A stretch of 64,000 bases of DNA. Source: Agaricus subrufescens (lineage: Eukaryota > Basidiomycota > Agaricomycetes > Agaricales > Agaricaceae). Location: NCBI GenBank assembly GCA_029945375.1, contig CM057067.1, forward strand, positions 1,054,001-1,118,000, written 5' to 3'. Below are positions 45,827 through 57,924 of this stretch, piece by piece (the stretch's first letter is position 1; every line of letters starts with the position of its first letter). The notes under the pieces were generated by a model, which saw only the letters and a program-made list of their open reading frames with translations, made no database searches and was not told where the DNA came from. A program made the translations under genes and the position numbers.

Positions 45827-48571
45827 TAAATATTTGAATAATTTTTGAGAAATTATGTAAATATTGTTAAAATAATTGTGAATCTTTCAATAATATTTAC
45901 ATAATATCCCAGAAATTATTTAAATAAAAAATAGTATGATATTTAAGTACAGTAATATTTGGATAATTTTTGAGAAATTATCGAAATATTTTGCTAGTAT
46001 TTTTGAGCTACTGTAACCAGATACTTTGTTCTTGATTTTTACATATAATAGCCTTCATACTAGCAAAATATTTAAATAATTTCTCATTAAATATTACATG
46101 TCACAGACATCCTTTAACCTACAAATTATGTGATAGATTGAAAAATTTTCTCTTTAAAGTCAGTCCAGATATCTATTAATCTCTGCTCAACCATGTCAGC
46201 TACAGTGTCTTTTTTCTTTCTCCATAAAAAGATTCATTCTGGCTCTGAGTATTCTAGTCTAAAAAAAGCCAGGGATACCATCACTTTCCCATCTCTGGAC
46301 CAGGCAATTCAGATATTTTTTTTGCCAAGTGACATCAAATCTCTAGCTACTGGTTATACTAGTAGCAATCAATTCTGTGGCTGTCTCTGAAGAGGATCTG
46401 GAGTAGTTGCTACAAAATGATTAGAATTACATCAGATGGACAGGGAAATAGGCTGAATCCATTCTTGACAGAAAGGGTACATCAATTGCTATTCTTGGTG
46501 GTATATTGAAGGGGATATATATATCAAGAACATCGTAAAGAGGTCAAGAGGCTGATAACTAAATTGGGAAAAGAAAAACCCTTTACCAAAGATCAACAAG
46601 AGTTGAGGCCATTTTCCTGCTCTCAACTTTGAGATAGCTTTTGGTCCAGATTAAACAAAACTTTACAAAACTTTACAACCTCAGCATTGCACTTAACCAA
46701 GTCAAAATAGTGGAAAAGCTCTTGGCTAACAAGAGTGTACAATATCTTGCACAAGCCCAGGATGGTAAACCAGACTGCCTATTATTTTAATTGTCTAATA
46801 TTCATTTATTTGGTCTTGTAACTATGTTCAAGCAATGGTTCCACACTTTCATTCATATTATGAATTCTGCTTTGATGCTAGCTTTGCCAAAGTACCTGAT
46901 CTCAAGCAAAACTTTGCATGTAGTGTTTGGCCAGGGGTTGCATTTAATTTTTCTAGAAGGGTTATCTCAAGAAGGCAACAAAATAGCCAAAATCTCCTAT
47001 ATGATATATGTGTCATCACTAGTTTGGGGGAGTTCAACTTCTCAAAAGGAGGTCATCTGATTTTACCTAATCTTAAAATGATAATTGAATATCCAGCTGG
47101 TTCAATTGTCTTTATTCTCCTGGCACTTATTGTTCATGCTAACACTTTTGTGGGGAAAGATGAAGAAAGGGTTTTTTTTACTTAGTATAGTTTTGGGGCA
47201 CATTTTTGTTATGTTGATTATAGCTGTCAAACTATGAGAGAGGCTCAAGAGGCTGATCTAAGTTAGTTTAAAAGGGTTCAGAAAATGGCAGAAACCAATA
47301 AGAAAAGGGGATAGGAATTGTATAGCACCATAGAGGAACTTTACATATATGGTTTCTTAATTGGCTTTTGTAGAATCAGACAACTTGTATTGTTTTTTTT
47401 GTTGTTATTTTTGTGTATAAAAACTTTTCTTGGCCTACCAGTTCTTTTTCTCAACCCCACAACTACAAAAGCTACCCTGGATACTTTGTAAGTCAATTAT
47501 ATGGGTTAGATTAAGAGTTTTTAATAGAGCTTAATCTAGGATGATGAAATGTACAAGATGCTTGGGAGCTACAGATAGGATCTTGGTGGAAGCATATATC
47601 TTTAACAGACCTTATACCCTTGTTTATTTTGCATTGAGAACCCTCTATGGTTATGAAAAAATGGTCTAATAGCTTTCTCTTTTTTACTCTTTTGAGGCTA
47701 AAAGTAGATAAAGAGCTTTTTGGCATTGTTAAATAGATGGTGGTGGCAGTTGAAAAGAAAAATTTATGAATGGTTATATCAACTGATAAAGAAATTGAAC
47801 TGTCATATTAAATTTGTCCCACATAATAATAAAGGTATATTTCAATTGTAGACCTTGTTTTTGCATACCATGGCCATGGCAAAGCTCAAAGAATCAATAC
47901 CAGAACCACCCAAAACACCTCAAAAAAAGCTGAATGAGAGTCTTGTAGGCATGTTGGTTGTGCTATGTTTCAGTATATCAATATCACAATGCTTACTTTG
48001 TACTTCAAGCCACCTTGTAATTATTGCTTTCTAAATGCCAAATATTAGCAGATTTCTTGGTCTTGGGTCTATTCAGTCATAGAAGTTAAGGCTAGCATAG
48101 AGCTGACATATACAACAATACTTGCTGCACAATTGGGCAACTATGTTGATCATATCTTTACAGGACAAGTAGACCAATTGTTCATTAATGCTCTCACTCT
48201 ATCTGGTCACAAATTGCAAATCTGTTTCTTTTGAGCTTGCTAAAAGCTAATCAGTGGTTTTTTTCAAAAAGATAGAGTGAAACTGGCCCAATCTCTGCTA
48301 GGTATGACACACTCTTCCAGATTGAAGACACTTTGACCTATCCTCTGACTCCTACAGAGGAATTGCAGGATGATCAATAGCTAAGTAGAGTATTCATATA
48401 TCAAAAAAATTGGAAAAAAAGTGTGATTTATTTGTTCCCAATATAATTAAACAAAAGATGTACATTGGAAGATTGCAACACAAGCTTCATCAAGTACCTG
48501 CTTTACTAAAGCAAGCTTTTCCTCATTTTCAAAAGCTCTTCCTTTGTGAAACTCTTTTAACCACTAGTAAA
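45827..48571. repeat. inner arm of palindrome, left
   Basis: 2.75 kb, essentially identical to the reverse complement of 49670-52413. It is AT-rich and contains the TET/JBP-like relic (46835-47233) plus motif-free frames (46193-46390, 47511-47726 minus, 48410-48643). These look like decayed coding sequence. The near-identity of the arms contrasts with several substitutions in the flanking transposase copies. Confidence 0.8.
46835..47233 (+). pseudogene. TET/JBP-like 2-oxoglutarate/Fe(II) dioxygenase relic, left copy
   Basis: A 116-codon frame plus 15 codons beyond an in-frame TAG (47183-47185). The pattern FACSVWPGVAFNF, NLLYDICVITSLGEF, KGGHLILPNLKMIIEYPAGS, IVHANT, EERVFFT, then YSFGAHFCYVDY matches the double-stranded beta-helix of fungal TET/JBP-like proteins. 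These oxidise 5-methylcytosine or thymine and are often carried by KDZ transposons. The metal-binding H-x-D that should precede NL is replaced by Q-Q-N here. The distal His (VHANT) and the 2OG-binding Arg (ERV) remain. The stop is a CAG-to-TAG type change. The N-terminal part is not recognisable. A related dioxygenase family cannot be excluded. Confidence 0.62.
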
Positions 48572-49669
48572 TCTAAGGGTTTGGGCCAATTACAGCCCAA
48601 GGGGAACAAGCCTCTGCAGAGGCTCTATTCCTCTCACTGGTAAGAGAAATACTCTAAGCCTTACAAAAATACACCAAGGGTTTATGGCTTTATGGTAGCC
48701 TCTAGCTGAAGCACCATTTAAAGGGTTTGGCTAGTTTTTAATAGTAGCTAGGCATCCCAGATAGGGCCAAACTTTATATTAGCAGTACCACCTTTGAAAT
48801 TCTCAACCAGAATGATAAGGCCTCTTACATTTACAAGAGCCTTCAAAGTTCTAAAAGAGTAAAAAACACTAGACCCATGATATTAAATAAATACATCAAT
48901 ACATTACTTGGACAGCCCATGACTGATTAGATAACAGAGTCAATGTCCATTTATAGTATTATACATTATTTGGAATTTGGTTTACCTGGTTGATCCCTTC
49001 CTGCAGCTTTGGGACAACTATACAATCTAAGATAATTCAATCTAAGATAATTGTTAGATTTTTTTACCCAATGAATATACAAAATTACTTACCATCACAA
49101 CAAGCAGGATCAATCACATCTTGGTAGATAGATAAAAGAAGCTCTTTATTTCCCATAGTATAATCAAAAAGTTAATAGTACCTATCTTACTGTATATCTA
49201 ATTGGGCTGAGAATATTATCTAAATAAGAAGGGCATTAGCCTTTAGCTTTGTATAATACCAACACCTAAAGGACTACTGCTGCTGATGATCTTTATATAC
49301 CACTTTTAAAAGGAAGTACCAGTGTGGTGCACCAACTTTGGGACCCTTGACAGAGAGGCTGAAATGGAAAAATTAATATAAAACAAAAAAGAAAATCATA
49401 GATAAAAAAGACAGCACTACCTTTGACCTTGTCTCACTGGGGTAGGTATTCCAGAGGAAGATCCTATAATGCCAATATCAAACTAATACAAAGTAGATAG
49501 TTGCTGGATACTGGGGGGCTATAGTGAAGTAACAAACAAAGAAAAAAGAAAGGCATTTTTATATATGTACATATGCTCAACTACTATTAAATACTCTTAT
49601 ATAAGGTTTTGCAATGCTCTTACAGTGTTATAATTGAAACAGTTGAAAATCTAAAAATATTAGAACAGT
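48572..49669. other. palindrome spacer
   Basis: 1,098 bp unique to the centre. It contains no recognisable gene. Its right end (about 49600-49669) is a family 2 TIR fragment (GTTATAATTGAAACAGTTGAAAA..CAGTTTT) that abuts the right arm. A dispersed motif (AATCTAAGATAATT) is duplicated in tandem at about 49025-49053. Confidence 0.6.
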
Positions 49670-52413
49670 TTTACTAGTGGTTAAAAGAGTTTCACAAAGG
49701 AAGAGCTTTTGAAAATGAGGAAAAGCTTGCTTTAGTAAAGCAGGTACTTGATGAAGCTTGTGTTGCAATCTTCCAATGTACATCTTTTGTTTAATTATAT
49801 TGGGAACAAATAAATCACACTTTTTTTCCAATTTTTTTGATATATGAATACTCTACTTAGCTATTGATCATCCTGCAATTCCTCTGTAGGAGTCAGAGGA
49901 TAGGTCAAAGTGTCTTCAATCTGGAAGAGTGTGTCATACCTAGCAGAGATTGGGCCAGTTTCACTCTATCTTTTTGAAAAAAACCACTGATTAGCTTTTA
50001 GCAAGCTCAAAAGAAACAGATTTGCAATTTGTGACCAGATAGAGTGAGAGCATTAATGAACAATTGGTCTACTTGTCCTGTAAAGATATGATCAACATAG
50101 TTGCCCAATTGTGCAGCAAGTATTGTTGTATATGTCAGCTCTATGCTAGCCTTAACTTCTATGACTGAATAGACCCAAGACCAAGAAATCTGCTAATATT
50201 TGGCATTTAGAAAGCAATAATTACAAGGTGGCTTGAAGTACAAAGTAAGCATTGTGATATTGATATACTGAAACATAGCACAACCAACATGCCTACAAGA
50301 CTCTCATTCAGCTTTTTTTGAGGTGTTTTGGGTGGTTCTGGTATTGATTCTTTGAGCTTTGCCATGGCCATGGTATGCAAAAACAAGGTCTACAATTGAA
50401 ATATACCTTTATTATTATGTGGGACAAATTTAATATGACAGTTCAATTTCTTTATCAGTTGATATAACCATTCATAAATTTTTCTTTTCAACTGCCACCA
50501 CCATCTATTTAACAATGCCAAAAAGCTCTTTATCTACTTTTAGCCTCAAAAGAGTAAAAAAGAGAAAGCTATTAGACCATTTTTTCATAACCATAGAGGG
50601 TTCTCAATGCAAAATAAACAAGGGTATAAGGTCTGTTAAAGATATATGCTTCCACCAAGATCCTATCTGTAGCTCCCAAGCATCTTGTACATTTCATCAT
50701 CCTAGATTAAGCTCTATTAAAAACTCTTAATCTAACCCATATAATTGACTTACAAAGTATCCAGGGTAGCTTTTGTAGTTGTGGGGTTGAGAAAAAGAAC
50801 TGGTAGGCCAAGAAAAGTTTTTATACACAAAAATAACAACAAAAAAAACAATACAAGTTGTCTGATTCTACAAAAGCCAATTAAGAAACCATATATGTAA
50901 AGTTCCTCTATGGTGCTATACAATTCCTATCCCCTTTTCTTATTGGTTTCTGCCATTTTCTGAACCCTTTTAAACTAACTTAGATCAGCCTCTTGAGCCT
51001 CTCTCATAGTTTGACAGCTATAATCAACATAACAAAAATGTGCCCCAAAACTATACTAAGTAAAAAAAACCCTTTCTTCATCTTTCCCCACAAAAGTGTT
51101 AGCATGAACAATAAGTGCCAGGAGAATAAAGACAATTGAACCAGCTGGATATTCAATTATCATTTTAAGATTAGGTAAAATCAGATGACCTCCTTTTGAG
51201 AAGTTGAACTCCCCCAAACTAGTGATGACACATATATCATATAGGAGATTTTGGCTATTTTGTTGCCTTCTTGAGATAACCCTTCTAGAAAAATTAAATG
51301 CAACCCCTGGCCAAACACTACATGCAAAGTTTTGCTTGAGATCAGGTACTTTGGCAAAGCTAGCATCAAAGCAGAATTCATAATATGAATGAAAGTGTGG
51401 AACCATTGCTTGAACATAGTTACAAGACCAAATAAATGAATATTAGACAATTAAAATAATAGGCAGTCTGGTTTACCATCCTGGGCTTGTGCAAGATATT
51501 GTACACTCTTGTTAGCCAAGAGCTTTTCCACTATTTTGACTTGGTTAAGTGCAATGCTGAGGTTGTAAAGTTTTGTAAAGTTTTGTTTAATCTGGACCAA
51601 AAGCTATCTCAAAGTTGAGAGCAGGAAAATGGCCTCAACTCTTGTTGATCTTTGGTAAAGGGTTTTTCTTTTCCCAATTTAGTTATCAGCCTCTTGACCT
51701 CTTTACGATGTTCTTGATATATATATCCCCTTCAATATACCACCAAGAATAGCAATTGATGTACCCTTTCTGTCAAGAATGGATTCAGCCTATTTCCCTG
51801 TCCATCTGATGTAATTCTAATCATTTTGTAGCAACTACTCCAGATCCTCTTCAGAGACAGCCACAGAATTGATTGCTACTAGTATAACCAGTAGCTAGAG
51901 ATTTGATGTCACTTGGCAAAAAAATATCTGAATTGCCTGGTCCAGAGATGGGAAAGTGATGGTATCCCTGGCTTTTTTTAGACTAGAATACTCAGAGCCA
52001 GAATGAATCTTTTTATGGAGAAAGAAAAAAGACACTGTAGCTGACATGGTTGAGCAGAGATTAATAGATATCTGGACTGACTTTAAAGAGAAAATTTTTC
52101 AATCTATCACATAATTTGTAGGTTAAAGGATGTCTGTGACATGTAATATTTAATGAGAAATTATTTAAATATTTTGCTAGTATGAAGGCTATTATATGTA
52201 AAAATCAAGAACAAAGTATCTGGTTACAGTAGCTCAAAAATACTAGCAAAATATTTCGATAATTTCTCAAAAATTATCCAAATATTACTGTACTTAAATA
52301 TCATACTATTTTTTATTTAAATAATTTCTGGGATATTATGTAAATATTATTGAAAGATTCACAATTATTTTAACAATATTTACATAATTTCTCAAAAATT
52401 ATTCAAATATTTA
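49670..52413. repeat. inner arm of palindrome, right
   Basis: Reverse complement of 45827-48571. Family 2 TIR fragments border it on both sides (49600-49669 and 52414-52490), with their terminal ends facing the arm. Confidence 0.8.
51008..51406 (-). pseudogene. TET/JBP-like dioxygenase relic, right copy
   Basis: Mirror copy of 46835-47233 with an identical 116-codon translation, the same in-frame TAG and the same loss of the H-x-D metal site. The lesions therefore predate the inverted duplication or were shared by conversion. Confidence 0.62.
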
Positions 52414-52490
52414 GCTAGTAAAAAACTATTTTAATAATTTGAGGTCTGCAACTATTTCAGCTACAATGCTCTGGGAATATTGCAAAGTCT
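52414..52490. mobile_element. family 2 terminal-repeat fragment, mirror copy
   Basis: Reverse complement of 45750-45826, adjoining the inner end of the right Tc1 element. Confidence 0.6.
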
Positions 52491-54096
52491 TACAGTGATG
52501 GATAAAAGGGTTGCAATGTTTGGCACCCCTTCAAAGATACTGCTATAGCATGGGAACAATTAGCTATAGAGTCACATGAGTGGTACTGTCTGATAGCTCT
52601 GCTTCTGTGCTTTCCCACACTATGCATATCATTATGTAATACTAAATATTGATGGAATTATAGGCAGTTTCCTGACAAAAGTCCATTGCAACCCTTTTGT
52701 CTGTCTCAGTCAAGGTTGAATAAAGTGACCTGACTTTGTTGATTGACAGAGAAATTCAGCACAGCCACAATCAACAAACATGAAAATCAGCACAGCCACC
52801 TCTCCTATATATATAACAGCCATCATTGACTCACTCCTTAGCCATGAAACCCCTTACAACCAGTCAGCTCTCTTACATCCTCCATTTGCTTGACTCTGGA
52901 GCATTTGCTTATTACATCTCTGCTACAACTGGTCTACACCTCTCTACTATATCCAGAGTCAGGTCTAAGCACAGACCTGAGCTTGCCAAGCCTACTGGTG
53001 GCCATCCCAAGCTACTTTCTCCTTCAGATACCCACTATGTCATCTACTTAATCCCTCCCAGAAAGCTGACAATGCCTCCCAAGTCAAAAGAATGCTTATC
53101 CATACACTTCCCCACTCAGTATCTTCAAAGACTATTCACAGAAATCTTTCCCACACTGGCATGAAGGCTGTAGTTAAGGTTAAATGTCCTCTTCTTACTG
53201 CTAAGCATAAGAGGGACAGATTGGAGTGGGCTATAGAGCATAGAAACTGGACTGTAGATGACCGGAAGAGTATTGTATGGTCTAATGAGACTAAGATCAA
53301 TTGTCTAGGCTCAGATGGGAGGAAGTGGGTATGGAAAAAACAGGGGGAGAGCTTGAATGATAGGCTGGTGTCTGGGACTCTGAAGTTTGGAGGAGGATCT
53401 TTGATGATGTGGGGTTGTATGTTCTGGGAAGGATGTGGCTATGCATGCCAGATTGAAGGTAAGATGGATGGTGAACTGTATGTTGAGATTTTGGAGGAGA
53501 ACCTGGAGGCTAGCCTGGAGTATTATGGGAAAGAAAGGGAGGATTTCACCTTTCAGCAGGATAATGACCCCAAACATAGGTCCAAAAAAGCTCAAAACTG
53601 GTTCAAAGACAAGAGAATTGACATTTTACCATGGCCTGCACAGTCTCCCAATCTTAACCCCATTGAACACCTGTGGAATTATCTCAGGCTTGAGGAGTAT
53701 GAAGAAGCACCAAGGGGGATAAAGGAACTTTGGGAGAGGGTGGATATAGAGTGGAACAAGATAGAACCAGAGGTGTGTCAGAATCTGTTAGAGAGTATGC
53801 CTAGGAAAGTGGAAGCAGTGATTCAGGCCAAGGGAGGGTATACAAAGTACTGAATAGTAGAGATTTGTACTTTGTGACTGAGACAGACAAAAGGGTTTCA
53901 ATGGACTTTTGTCAGGAAACTGCCTATAATTCAATCAATATTGAGTATTACATAATGATATGCACATTGTGGGAAAGCACAGAAGCAGGGCTATCAGATG
54001 GTACCACTCACGTGACTCCATAATCAATAACTCCCACGCTATAGCAGTATCTTTGAAGGGGTGCCAAATATTACAACCCTTTTGTCCATCACTGTA
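52491..54096. mobile_element. Tc1/mariner-type element, family 1, right copy (inverted)
   Basis: A full element in opposite orientation to the left copy. It begins TACAGTGATGGATAAAAGGG at 52491 and ends CCCTTTTGTCCATCACTGTA at 54096. Its outer flank (54097 on) differs from that of the left copy, so the duplicated segment ends exactly at this transposon end. Confidence 0.88.
52844..53853 (+). pseudogene. Tc1-type DD34E transposase, right copy, frameshifted
   Basis: Starts at ATG 52844. A one-base deletion near 53053 (ATCCCTCCC against ATCACCTCCC in the left copy) shifts the frame, and the remainder runs open from 53092 to the stop at 53853. The downstream DDE part keeps QQDNDPKH and PNLNPIEHLW (34-residue spacing) and ends AVIQAKGGYTKY. 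The first catalytic Asp position is Asn (WSNET). This copy keeps the Trp codon that is a stop in the left copy, so the two copies were damaged independently after duplication. Confidence 0.87.
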
Positions 54097-54102
54097 CAAA
54101 TG

Positions 54103-54285
54103 CAGCTCTTTGAATTACACTGAGTCTCAAGTCTAGTTTGTAGAGAGAATAAGTCAGAATGAAAGTAAATATAGCAGTCTCAGTTAAGTATTAAATTAAA
54201 CTAGACATGGAATTGAATTGTAAAACAAGTCTTAACTAAATAGAGACCTCTTCCAGACCTATGCTGTATTGATTAAAACCTTTTC
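54103..54285. repeat. direct repeat, right copy (mate 41876-42060)
   Basis: Starts within a few bases of the right Tc1 end. Blocks are listed under the left copy. Confidence 0.6.
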
Positions 54286-55546
54286 AATAAATGGCTACAT
54301 CTGTGATATTTCTACTAAGCTAATCTTAGACAGCTTGTAAAAGATCATTGCAGTCCTTAATGGCTGTCCTCATTTGGAAGATTACCTTGCTGCCTGCAGC
54401 AGGGTCTACTCTAGCCTTATTCAAGAAAGTGAAGCCACCATCAAGGATAAGTTCTATATAAGAGGCCACTATTCTACTGTTAACATAGGGGTGATATATG
54501 GCAAAAGAACCAAGGAGCCCCACAATCTTAATGTTATAGTGACTCTAGTCTAGGGTATTATATCATAGGAAAAACTCAGATTACCTAAGCTAACAAGGGA
54601 TCCTCTCCAATGATCAATTATCTCAGAGTAACCTGAATATGCAAACAACTAGAGCTAGAGGGTGATATCAAAAATATACAAACAATTAAAGCTTACAGTA
54701 TGTACTCCCATATACCCATGGCACTTGTAACAAGGATGTGACACACCTAGTGGAATTACACACATTATTCCTATGTCAAGCAGTACACAGAGGCATTGTT
54801 AAGAGTAGTTAACAAAGGCCTAGCTTAAATTGATTGCAAGTAAGGCAGTTGAGGCAGGCCTTTACTGGTCAAGTGATTGTGGATAGAGCAGTTGAGGCAG
54901 ATCCCTATTGGTCATGCTCCTTGGCCCTTCTCTCTCTTTCTCTCTCCCTCTCTCTTTCTGTTTCTTTCATCAGCAAAACTGAAAAAACCTTCAAAGGGCC
55001 TAAAATGCTAATCAAAATAATATTATAATTTTCAACCAAGGTTTGTTTGGGAATCTTTCCAAGATATACATGAAACTTCAAAGATTACAAAAGTTTTACA
55101 AAAGTTTGCAAGAGCACTGAAAAGATTTTGGACCCTTACAATGATCATATTTAGCATAGCCAAAATTTAATTATTTATTTTACTGTTTTTATATTTCAAT
55201 TTTGGTTGCTACCACAGTATACTCTACTACACTATACAATTTACACTGCATGTGTTATTAAGTCTAGTATCTTTAGTTATAAATTTACTGCTATCTGTTT
55301 ATCTAATAAGCTTAACACATTACACCACTTATGACTTAAAGTCTCAGTTAGAACAATGAACTTAGACATATTCAAGTTTGTCTCAACTCAGTTCTTATAC
55401 ATTAATATTGTTTAAGTCTTGTACCACAATTAGAGGGTCACAATCAAGAGTTTTGTATTTTGTTCAGCCTGTGGAGTACAATCACATGTTTGTAATTTTG
55501 ATCCTTCACTCAACTCATAAACTGGGAATGAAAATAAAATGTAGGA
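54286..55546. other. AT-rich mobile-island DNA, no gene recognised
   Basis: A short minus frame (54326-54523) has no motifs. A polypyrimidine CT microsatellite lies at 54929-54971. CpG is almost absent. Confidence 0.4.
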
Positions 55547-57157
55547 TACAGTGGCTCAAAAAACTGTCCCAATGTTTTGAGGTTTTCAACTATTTCAGTT
55601 ATAGTGCCATGGAAACATTGCAAAACATTACATAATAATTATTTATAGTAGCCTAGCATGTGATCTACCGGGAGCATTTTAGATTACGTAAATTGATTGG
55701 AAATTGATTGAGAAATTAAATCAACAAAATAATCAAACATTGGGACAGTTTTTTGACTCTCTACCCTTGTTGTAACTAATACTTTGTATGACCACCTTTA
55801 GCCTTGATAACTGCCTGGCACCTCCTAGGCATACTTTCTATAAGTCTTTGACACTCTTCTGGAGTGATTTTGTTCCACTCTTCAGCTACCCTTTCCCACA
55901 AATCATGAACTCCTCTAGGTGGTTTGGGATATTCCTTCAACTTGTCCTTGAGGTTGATCCAAAGGTGTTCAATGGGATTTAAGTCAGGGGATTGGGCAGG
56001 CCAGACTAGGACTTTGATGTTGTTGTCTTCAAACCACTTGTCTGTTCTTTTTGCCATGTGCTTGGGGTCATTATCATGTTGGAATATCCTCTTCCCCTCC
56101 TCCATCTCCAGTTTTTCAAAGCTGTCAACCACTCCACTGTCCAAAATATCACAGTATTGCACAGAATCCATGATACCCTGAACCTCTGTAAGCATCCCAA
56201 CTCCCTCCCATCCCATACAGCCCCATACCATAAGGTTATTCCCTCCATGTTTGACTGTAGGAGTAGTAGTCCTATCAGAAGGGCCCTCACCATTTTTCTT
56301 CCAGGTATACACCCTTCCATCTGACTGAATCCTATTAATCTTGGTTTTATCTGATCACAAGATCCTTTTCCAGTCCTCCACTGTCCAATTCTTGTGGTAA
56401 TGAGCGAATTTGAGATGGTCTCTTCTACATATGTTGCTGGTTGAGGAGAGGACATTTCTTCTTTACAACAGCCCTAAATGAACTCTCTTTGAGAGCATTT
56501 CTGATTGTTTGAGGATGTATTGGATTGGGAATGATGTTGTTGATATACTGGGCACCCTGAACTGCATTATCCAGCTGGCCAGTAGTGATTTGGTGAATGA
56601 TTGCCCTTTTGTCCTGAGAAGAAAGCTTAGCTGGACAACCCCCTAACATGTTCTCCTTGTCCTCATCAACCTCTTTCTTAATCCTCCCCACAGTAGACTT
56701 CCCCAGACCAGTTCTAGACTGAATTTGACGAACAGAATAGCCTTCTTGAAGAAGAGAGATGACAGAGGAGCGTTGAGTAGAAGAAGTAGCTTTCATGGTG
56801 GTGGTTTAAGGTCAAGATGTGATTTAATCAAACTTTGATGATGCAAATTTATACAAACAAGGTCACATGACATTCTCAAATATTTCTGTACTTTTTCGGA
56901 TTTTTATGAGGGCTCTAGAACAAGATTTGTCTCAGCTGAGTAGAGAGTCAAAAAACTGTCCCAATGATTGATTATTCTGTTTATTTAATTTCTCAATCAG
57001 TTTCCAATCAATTTACGTAATCTCAAATGCTCCTAGTAGATCACATGCTAGGCTACTATAGATAATTATTACGTAATGTTTTGCGATGTTCCCACGGCGC
57101 TATAACTGAAATAGTTGAAAACCTCAAAACATTGGGACAGTTTTTTGAGCCACTGTA
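55547..57157. mobile_element. Tc1/mariner-type element, family 2, full-length copy
   Basis: About 1.6 kb between TA dinucleotides. Inverted ends are TACAGTGGCTCAAAAAACTG at 55547 and its reverse complement ending at 57157. TIRs are about 220 bp, with the GTCCCAATG block repeated at their inner boundary. One damaged transposase gene lies on the minus strand. Confidence 0.88.
55776..56796 (-). pseudogene. Tc1-type DD34E transposase, family 2, frameshift plus stop
   Basis: ATG at 56796 (MKATSSTQRSSVISLLQEG). The HTH contains SVRQIQSRTGLGKSTVGRI. The first catalytic Asp is present in SDKTKIN, the second in HDNDPKH, and the Glu in PDLNPIEHLW, with 34 residues between the last two. The gene ends IKAKGGHTKY at 55776. 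Two lesions are visible: a one-base frameshift near 56427 (just after LLNQQHM) and an in-frame TGA at 56355-56357 where Trp is expected before SDK. All three catalytic acids remain, unlike family 1, so this copy died more recently or by fewer steps. Confidence 0.85.
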
Positions 57158-57924
57158 TTTCTATTACCTTCAAAACATGGCATTAATGTTATTTAGTTCT
57201 TCAAATTGAAATGAATTGTTATTGACACCTTTCAATATGAAGTCAAGGTTTTGGGGAGGCTTCAAAGGACTCCCAAGCATTCAAATGTGATGAAATAATT
57301 TATGTAAGCAAGGTAGGTAGAACAAATCATTTTTATTAATTTGTAAAGTTTCTAAATAATTTATTTAAGCAAGATGGGTAGAGTAAATCATTTTTATTAA
57401 TTTATAAGGCTTCTAAATAATTTGTCTGACTTAAAATGACTACATAGTTTGGACTGTTTTGCTGATGTTTCTTCCCTCTCTTTCTCTCTTTTTCTCTTTC
57501 TCTCTCCCTCTCTTTCTCTTTCTTTCTTCTTATTTTTTTTCCTGAGTCTTGTGATACTGTCCTGTAATCTCTCTTTCACTCTTTCTATTTTGTTTGAGTC
57601 TCATGATGCAGTCATGTAACTTTATTTATCTTCACTTCCTGTTGTCTTATGATATGACATGTCTTACATACTTAATTCCAGCCTCTGGCCAGAAGCACTA
57701 TGCAATCAGGCAGTGCTATATAAAAATTGACCTCAAAAAAAAAAACTTACATAAGATTAAGTGATACCTATTGCCAAACATGCAAGTGATGTCGAGCAAG
57801 CTGGGTAGGAGCTTGGTACATCAGCAAAGCAGCTCAAAGTAGTGAAGGGCTGAGCCTACACTTACCTGCTCTAGGCCAAGCCAAGTAGAGCCCACAGGAG
57901 GGCTCAGCTTTCTTACAATCAGGT
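57158..57924. other. island margin with polypyrimidine tract
   Basis: A C/T tract with few interruptions runs at 57468-57533. A duplicated block of about 55 bp (AAATAATTTATGTAAGCAAG..AGAACAAATCATTTTTATTAATTT) occurs at 57293-57344 and 57353-57404. No gene was recognised. Confidence 0.5.

Larger units (their letters stand above)
44143..54096. repeat. 9.95-kb inverted repeat (palindrome) with 1.1-kb spacer
   Basis: Positions pair with a constant sum of 98239-98241. For example 47511-47726 mirrors 50515-50730, and 48571 mirrors 49670. Only two net single-base indels separate the arms over 4.4 kb: one in a T run near 46320, and one in the transposase near 53053. The outer ends are the Tc1 termini TACAGTGATGGACAAAAGGG and its reverse complement. 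The spacer is 48572-49669. Confidence 0.93.

Noticed and set aside
44143..54096. Palindrome as a CRISPR-like or programmed inversion system
   Set aside because: No recombinase, spacer array or site-specific crossover sequence; the boundaries are plain Tc1 termini.
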